Shown here in pieces: positions 16,797 to 19,830 of a DNA stretch of 19,830 nucleotides; position 1 is the stretch's first letter, and every line of letters begins with the position of its first letter. The DNA is taken from the NCBI GenBank assembly GCA_905193155.1, contig CAJJNQ010000044.1, forward strand, positions 1-19,830, read 5' to 3'. The notes beneath the pieces are model-generated. The model did no database searches and was not told the DNA's origin. It saw nothing but the letters and a program-made list of their open reading frames with translations. The DNA is from an uncultured Christensenella sp. (GTDB taxonomy: Bacteria > Bacillota > Clostridia > Christensenellales > UBA1750). A program made the position numbers and the translations under genes.

Positions 16797-17183
16797 ATGA
16801 CCCTAATTCCCCGCGTGCTGGTCTGCGTCACCGGCCAGAAATCCTGTGAGCACCTGATCCATGTTGGAGCGGAAATCGCCCGGGAGGACGGCGCGGAGCT
16901 GTCCGTCGTCCATGTTGCCAAGATGGGAGCGAATTTCCTGGGCAGCGCGTCGGAAGCGCAGGCGCTGGAATATTTATTTGAAATCAGCAAGAGCGTGCAG
17001 GCGGATATGCTGCTGCTGCGCAACGACGACGTGGTCAATACCCTGGCTGCGCACGCCCGAAAGATCGGCGCAACCACCGTCGTCATCGGCGGAAGCGTCC
17101 GCAAGAACGGCAACCACCTAAATCATGCGCTGAAGAACGCCTTGCCGGAGATGGATGTGAGGATCGTCTTGGGCGAAGACTGA
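16797..17183 (+). CDS. Universal stress protein (UspA/KdpD-Usp-like)
   Basis: A 128-aa single Usp-fold domain: strand VLVCVTG, helix with HVGAEIA, strand LSVVHV, then DDVVNTLAAHARKIGATTVVIGGSVRKN. It resembles the Usp domain of KdpD sensor kinases (DDV..L...AR...T.IVIG..R) more than classical UspA. It lacks the full G-2x-G-9x-G(S/T) nucleotide motif, so ATP binding is doubtful. The start has AAAGGA 7 nt upstream. Likely co-transcribed with the preceding two-TM protein gene. A hairpin (17190-17216) follows but has no T-run. Role in stress or signalling is inferred from fold only. Confidence 0.78.
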   Translation: MTLIPRVLVCVTGQKSCEHLIHVGAEIAREDGAELSVVHVAKMGANFLGSASEAQALEYLFEISKSVQADMLLLRNDDVVNTLAAHARKIGATTVVIGGSVRKNGNHLNHALKNALPEMDVRIVLGED

Positions 17184-17250
17184 CTGTTTGCACAGGGGAG
17201 AAAGAAATCCCCGTGCCGGTGCGTCGGTTCATAGACTGCGGACGATGAGG

Positions 17251-17279
17251 TTGCGCGTGCCGGATTTTAATGATATAAT
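17251..17279 (+). promoter_or_regulatory. Promoter of the aldo/keto reductase gene
   Basis: TTGCGC (17251-17256), 17-nt spacer, TGA-TATAAT (-10 at 17274-17279, extended). Confidence 0.75.
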
Positions 17280-17330
17280 GAGACCGCAGTCAGACCCACG
17301 ATAAATAAGGAAATGGGGGCACAGAATAAC

Positions 17331-18281
17331 ATGAGAATGAATAAACTCGGCAACAGCGACCTGATCGTTTCCGCCGTCGGCGCGGGAACCTGGGCCATGG
17401 GCGGCGACTTCTTCGGCGCAATCGAGGACAAAAAGTGCATCGATTCTCTGTGTGCGTCGCTCGACCACGGCGTGAACCTGATCGATACGGCGCCCATCTA
17501 CGGCAAGGGCCATTCCGAGCAGCTGGTGGGACAGGCCATCAAGGGCCGCCGCGACAAGGTTGTGCTCTGCACCAAGGTCGGCCTGATCTTTGGCGATCCC
17601 AAGGGACGCCAGGGCAATTGCCTGCAGGCCGACGCCATCGAGTGGGAGATCGAGCAGTCGCTGCGCCGCCTGGGCACCGACTACATCGACCTTTACCAGA
17701 TGCACTGGCCGGACGTCAACACCCCCATCGAGGAGTCGATGGAGGCGCTGCTCAAGATCCAGAAGGCCGGCAAGATCCGTTATATCGGCGTATCCAACTT
17801 CGACGTGCCGCTGCTGGAGCGCACCTTGAAGTGCGGACAGATCGTCAGCACCCAGCCGCAGTATTCCCTGCTCGACCGCGACATTGAAAAGGACGTGTTG
17901 CCCTTCTGCCGCGAGAAGAACCTGGGCGTGCTCAGCTACGGCTCGCTCGGCGCGGGCATCCTGACCGGCAAGTTCAAGGAGCCCCCGAAGCCCACCGAGG
18001 GCGATAAGCGCGCCAACTTCTATCCCTTCTTCGCAGAGCCCTTCTTCGGCAAGACGCAGGAGCTGCTCGTGACGCTGCGCGAAATTGCGGAAGCACACGA
18101 CAAGCCTATCGCGCACGTCGCCATCAACTGGGTCTCCCAGCAGCCCGGCATGACCTGCGCCCTGACCGGCAGCAAGAACGTCGATCAGGCCGTGATGAAC
18201 GCCGCGGCGGGCGATTGGGATCTGACGGCAGAAGAACTCAAGAAGATTGACGATGCTTACGACCGCATTTTCCGCGCGTAA
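17331..18281 (+). CDS. Aldo/keto reductase
   Basis: A 316-aa NADPH-dependent aldo/keto reductase of the Tas/YhdN-like group, reducing aldehydes or ketones. The catalytic tetrad is visible: D52 and Y57 (LIDTAPIYGKGHSE), K82 (CTKVG) and H125 (YQMHWPD); GVSNF follows, then the C-terminal cofactor-binding region with TGSKN. Three in-frame ATGs are possible (17313, 17331, 17337). At 17313 the AAGGAA abuts the ATG with no spacing. 17331 has a GGGGG 11 nt upstream and starts with the usual MRMNKLGNSD, so it is chosen, though the choice is uncertain. Monocistronic, with a terminator at 18322-18383. Cytoplasmic; substrate unknown. Confidence 0.9.
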   Translation: MRMNKLGNSDLIVSAVGAGTWAMGGDFFGAIEDKKCIDSLCASLDHGVNLIDTAPIYGKGHSEQLVGQAIKGRRDKVVLCTKVGLIFGDPKGRQGNCLQADAIEWEIEQSLRRLGTDYIDLYQMHWPDVNTPIEESMEALLKIQKAGKIRYIGVSNFDVPLLERTLKCGQIVSTQPQYSLLDRDIEKDVLPFCREKNLGVLSYGSLGAGILTGKFKEPPKPTEGDKRANFYPFFAEPFFGKTQELLVTLREIAEAHDKPIAHVAINWVSQQPGMTCALTGSKNVDQAVMNAAAGDWDLTAEELKKIDDAYDRIFRA

Positions 18282-18321
18282 GAGCGCGAGAAATCAACTG
18301 TCAATCTGAAAAAGAAAAATC

Positions 18322-18383
18322 GCACAATGCACAAAGGGGTGCGCTGTGATAAACGGCAGTTCCCTTGTGCATTGTGCTTTTTT
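18322..18383 (+). terminator. Terminator after the aldo/keto reductase, just upstream of the GNAT gene
   Basis: GCACAATGCACAA plus GGG (18322-18338, one bulged A) pair with CCC plus TTGTGCATTGTGC (18362-18377), enclosing a loop of about 23 nt, followed by TTTTTT. It ends 24 nt before the GNAT start codon. Confidence 0.88.
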
Positions 18384-18407
18384 ATAAACATACGGGAGGT
18401 TTTCTTC

Positions 18408-18956
18408 ATGGCAGCAGCGATCCGGCTGGCTTCGCCGGAGGATGCGGCGGCGGTGGTTTCCATCTATGCGCCGTATGTCACCGATACCAGCGTTACCTTT
18501 GAATACGATGTGCCCTCGGTGGAGGAATACCGCAGACGCATGGAGGAAATTATGCAGTTTTTCCCCTTCTTCCTGCTGGAAGAGGACGGCGTACCTGTGG
18601 GATATGCCTATGCGCATTTTTTTCATCCGAGAAAAGCATATCAGTGGGTGTGCGAAACGACGATTTATGTTGAGCGGAATCATCATAAAAAGGGATATGC
18701 GTCCATGCTCTACGAAAAGCTGCTGGATGCGCTGAAAAAGCAGGGCTTTTGCGAGGCGATCGCCATCCTCGGCTGCCCGAACGAGCCCAGCGAGGGCTTC
18801 CACAAGGCCATGGGCTTTCAGCTCATCGGCACGTTTAACAAGGCGGGCTTTAAGTTGGATCAGTGGCACGATGTGAAGTGGTACGGCCTGGAGCTGCGGA
18901 AACATGAGAAAAATCCCGCCGAACCCGTGCCGTACAGCGCGATCCAAGACAAGTAA
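18408..18956 (+). CDS. GNAT N-acetyltransferase, phosphinothricin acetyltransferase-like
   Basis: A 182-aa GNAT-fold acetyltransferase of the PAT/YncA type. The start strand IRLASPEDA, TFEYDVPS, GYAYAHFF, the acetyl-CoA-binding ETTIYVERNHHKKGYASMLY (motif A, RNHHKKGYA, 90-98) and the PAT-specific C-terminal KAGFKLDQWHDVKWYGL are present. Known relatives acetylate phosphinothricin, methionine sulfoximine or similar amino-acid analogues; the natural substrate here is unknown. Start at 18408 has GGGAGG at 8-nt spacing; the frame upstream lies inside a terminator hairpin. No clear promoter lies between that terminator and the gene, so readthrough may be its main source of mRNA. Confidence 0.88.
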   Translation: MAAAIRLASPEDAAAVVSIYAPYVTDTSVTFEYDVPSVEEYRRRMEEIMQFFPFFLLEEDGVPVGYAYAHFFHPRKAYQWVCETTIYVERNHHKKGYASMLYEKLLDALKKQGFCEAIAILGCPNEPSEGFHKAMGFQLIGTFNKAGFKLDQWHDVKWYGLELRKHEKNPAEPVPYSAIQDK

Positions 18957-19047
18957 AAAACGGCAGAAGAGGAAAGCTTTGGACGCATAGCGGGCGCGGC
19001 GCGCGCTCATACTATCCCTGCGAACAACGCAAGGAGGTAATTTGAGT

Positions 19048-19224
19048 ATGCAGAACAAAGCAAACGGTCACCAGTGCATCAACTGCCATGTCGATTCCTG
19101 CGCCTTTAACGACGGCAAGGACTGCACCTGCACGCTGTCGTCCATCGACATTCAGCCCTGCTGCAGCTGCGGCAATGGCAAGCCGGAGGACGAAACCAAC
19201 TGCTCCAGCTATAAGGCGCGATAA
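19048..19224 (+). CDS. DUF1540 domain-containing Cys-rich protein
   Basis: A 58-aa cysteine-rich protein with nine cysteines, including CINCHVDSCAFND and CTCTLSSIDIQPCCSCG, ending CSSYK; this is the DUF1540 pattern, common as small single-domain proteins in Clostridia. The cysteine spacing suggests metal binding, but the function is unknown. ATG 19048 has AAGGAGG with 10-nt spacing; a TTG two codons upstream is less likely. No clear promoter was identified in the 90 nt after the GNAT gene. Followed by its own terminator. Confidence 0.88.
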   Translation: MQNKANGHQCINCHVDSCAFNDGKDCTCTLSSIDIQPCCSCGNGKPEDETNCSSYKAR

Positions 19225-19248
19225 CACAGAGTCATTCCCCTGACGAAT

Positions 19249-19293
19249 AAAGCCGGTGCGTGCGGAAAACCAATTCCGTGCGCACCGGCTTTG
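19249..19293 (+). terminator. Terminator of the DUF1540 gene
   Basis: AAAGCCGGTGCG (19249-19260) pairs with CGCACCGGCTTT (19281-19292), with CGGAA/TTCCG extending inside the loop. The T-tract is short (TTTG). Confidence 0.7.
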
Positions 19294-19304
19294 TCGTGCA
19301 GAGC

Positions 19305-19352
19305 GTTCCCCCATGGTTCCTACCCCTTGCGGGGCAGGAACCATGGGGGAAC
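19305..19352. repeat. 22-bp near-perfect palindrome
   Basis: The left arm (19305-19326), starting GTTCCCCCATGGTTCC, and the right arm (19331-19352), ending GGAACCATGGGGGAAC, pair with one mismatch around a TTGC loop. No T-run, so not a standard terminator. Confidence 0.9.
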
Positions 19353-19353
19353 A

Positions 19354-19374
19354 GGGGGCGCCTTCGGCGCCCCC
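19354..19374. repeat. 9-bp GC hairpin GGGGGCGCC-TTC-GGCGCCCCC
   Basis: Perfect 9-bp stem with a TTC loop, one base after the larger palindrome. The TTC loop is the reverse complement of the GAA loop used in the other repeats. Confidence 0.85.
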
Positions 19375-19534
19375 AACGCGAGTGGCTTCGCTTTTCTTCT
19401 AAAGAAAGAAACTGCGCAGGAAGCCAGCCTCTCTGCCTTTCCGTCCGTCCGCCTGCGCAAAGCCATCTCTTGTCCGGATAAAAGAGTCCGGCAGCGCGGG
19501 GGCGGGAGAGGGGGGCGCAGGGGGGAGCGAAGCT

Positions 19535-19589
19535 CCCCCCGCCCACCGGAGGCCGCGAAGCGGCTGGAGGTCGAGCGTTTTGAAGAAAA
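19535..19589 (+). repeat. 55-nt exact direct repeat, copy A
   Basis: Begins CCCCCCGCCCACCGGAGG, contains hairpin GCCGC-GAA-GCGGC (19552-19564), TGGAGGTCGAGCGTTT (to 19580) and ends TTGAAGAAAA. Identical over 55 nt to 19776-19830. Preceded by a separate hairpin GGGGGAGC-GAA-GCTCCCCC (19521-19539). Confidence 0.95.
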
Positions 19590-19608
19590 GAGCACGGTGT
19601 GGCTTGAT

Positions 19609-19760
19609 GGAGGCCGCGAACGCGGCTGAAGCTCGAGCGTTTCGGCTTGCCGAATAAGCCGAGTGGAACACCGGCGCACCGAAGGTGGGTCGGTGCGAAA
19701 TCGGAAAATAAGCCGACCGGAACACCGGAATATCCCGAAGGGATAATCCGGTGCGCAGCA
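19609..19760 (+). repeat. Diverged TCGAGCGTTT unit with two following hairpin units
   Basis: Hairpin GCCGC-GAAC-GCGGC (19613-19626), CTCGAGCGTTT, hairpin TTCGGC-TT-GCCGAA (19641-19654), then AATAAGCCGAGTGGAACACC with hairpin arms GCAC (19676-19679) and GTGC (19693-19696). A second AATAAGCCGACCGGAACACC (19707-19726) follows with hairpin CCGGAATATCCC-GAA-GGGATAATCCGG. Same module order as 13914-14055. Confidence 0.85.
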
Positions 19761-19775
19761 AGGGGAGAGCGCAGG

Positions 19776-19830
19776 CCCCCCGCCCACCGGAGGCCGCGAA
19801 GCGGCTGGAGGTCGAGCGTTTTGAAGAAAA
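19776..19830 (+). repeat. 55-nt exact direct repeat, copy B (reaches window end)
   Basis: Identical to 19535-19589, offset 241 nt. It ends at the last base of the window, so the repeat array may continue beyond it. Confidence 0.95.

Noticed and set aside
17190..17216. Hairpin after the UspA-like gene as a terminator
   Set aside because: GCAC-GGGGA/TCCCC-GTGC stem with a bulge is visible but there is no T-run; too weak to call.

Overview
The window looks like chromosome from a GC-rich, low-cultivation-type Clostridia (Firmicutes), most probably a gut anaerobe. The evidence is indirect: strong AGGAGG-type ribosome sites, consensus sigma-A promoters, intrinsic terminators, and a gene set typical of anaerobic Clostridia (2-hydroxyacyl-CoA dehydratase activase, DUF1540 protein, VanY-type carboxypeptidase, MATE pump, TopB). 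No phage, conjugation, transposase, CRISPR, rRNA or tRNA genes were seen. The organism cannot be named from this sequence alone.

Layout. 1-81 is the right part of a structured GC-rich repeat. 130-1753 (minus) is an AAC(3)-family acetyltransferase behind a short-chain dehydrogenase, divergent from a lactonase-family beta-propeller (1936-2985, plus) and followed by a membrane dipeptidase (3102-4079, plus). A second, complete copy of the structured repeat lies at 4132-4231. 4363-6494 (minus) is a three-gene unit: a small multi-TM protein, a TIM-barrel sugar isomerase-like enzyme and a D,D-carboxypeptidase. It is driven by a perfect TTGACA-17-TATAAT promoter with a leader of about 250 nt that ends in an intrinsic terminator just before the first gene, a candidate attenuator or riboswitch. 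7012-11200 (minus) is a large dehydratase-activase system split into two overlapping genes. 11437-13683 (minus) is a MATE transporter plus an SMC-like ATPase. 13789-14200 is a cluster of small structured repeats. 14309-18956 (plus) carries topB, a two-TM protein, a UspA-like protein, an aldo/keto reductase and a GNAT acetyltransferase. 19048-19224 is a DUF1540 protein. 19294-19830 is a second cluster of the structured repeats, running off the window edge.

Most genes are ordinary housekeeping or metabolic functions in short operons. The least explained material is the intergenic DNA. First, a 100-nt four-stem element has two copies that differ only in loops and linkers. Second, a modular hairpin family built around TCGAGCGTTT has several stem pairs that change in a compensatory way between copies. 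Third, the 5' leader at 6495-6750 matches no riboswitch class I could recognise. These are the best candidates for undescribed structured elements. Long open frames opposite the real genes are shadows of GC-rich coding sequence and are left out.
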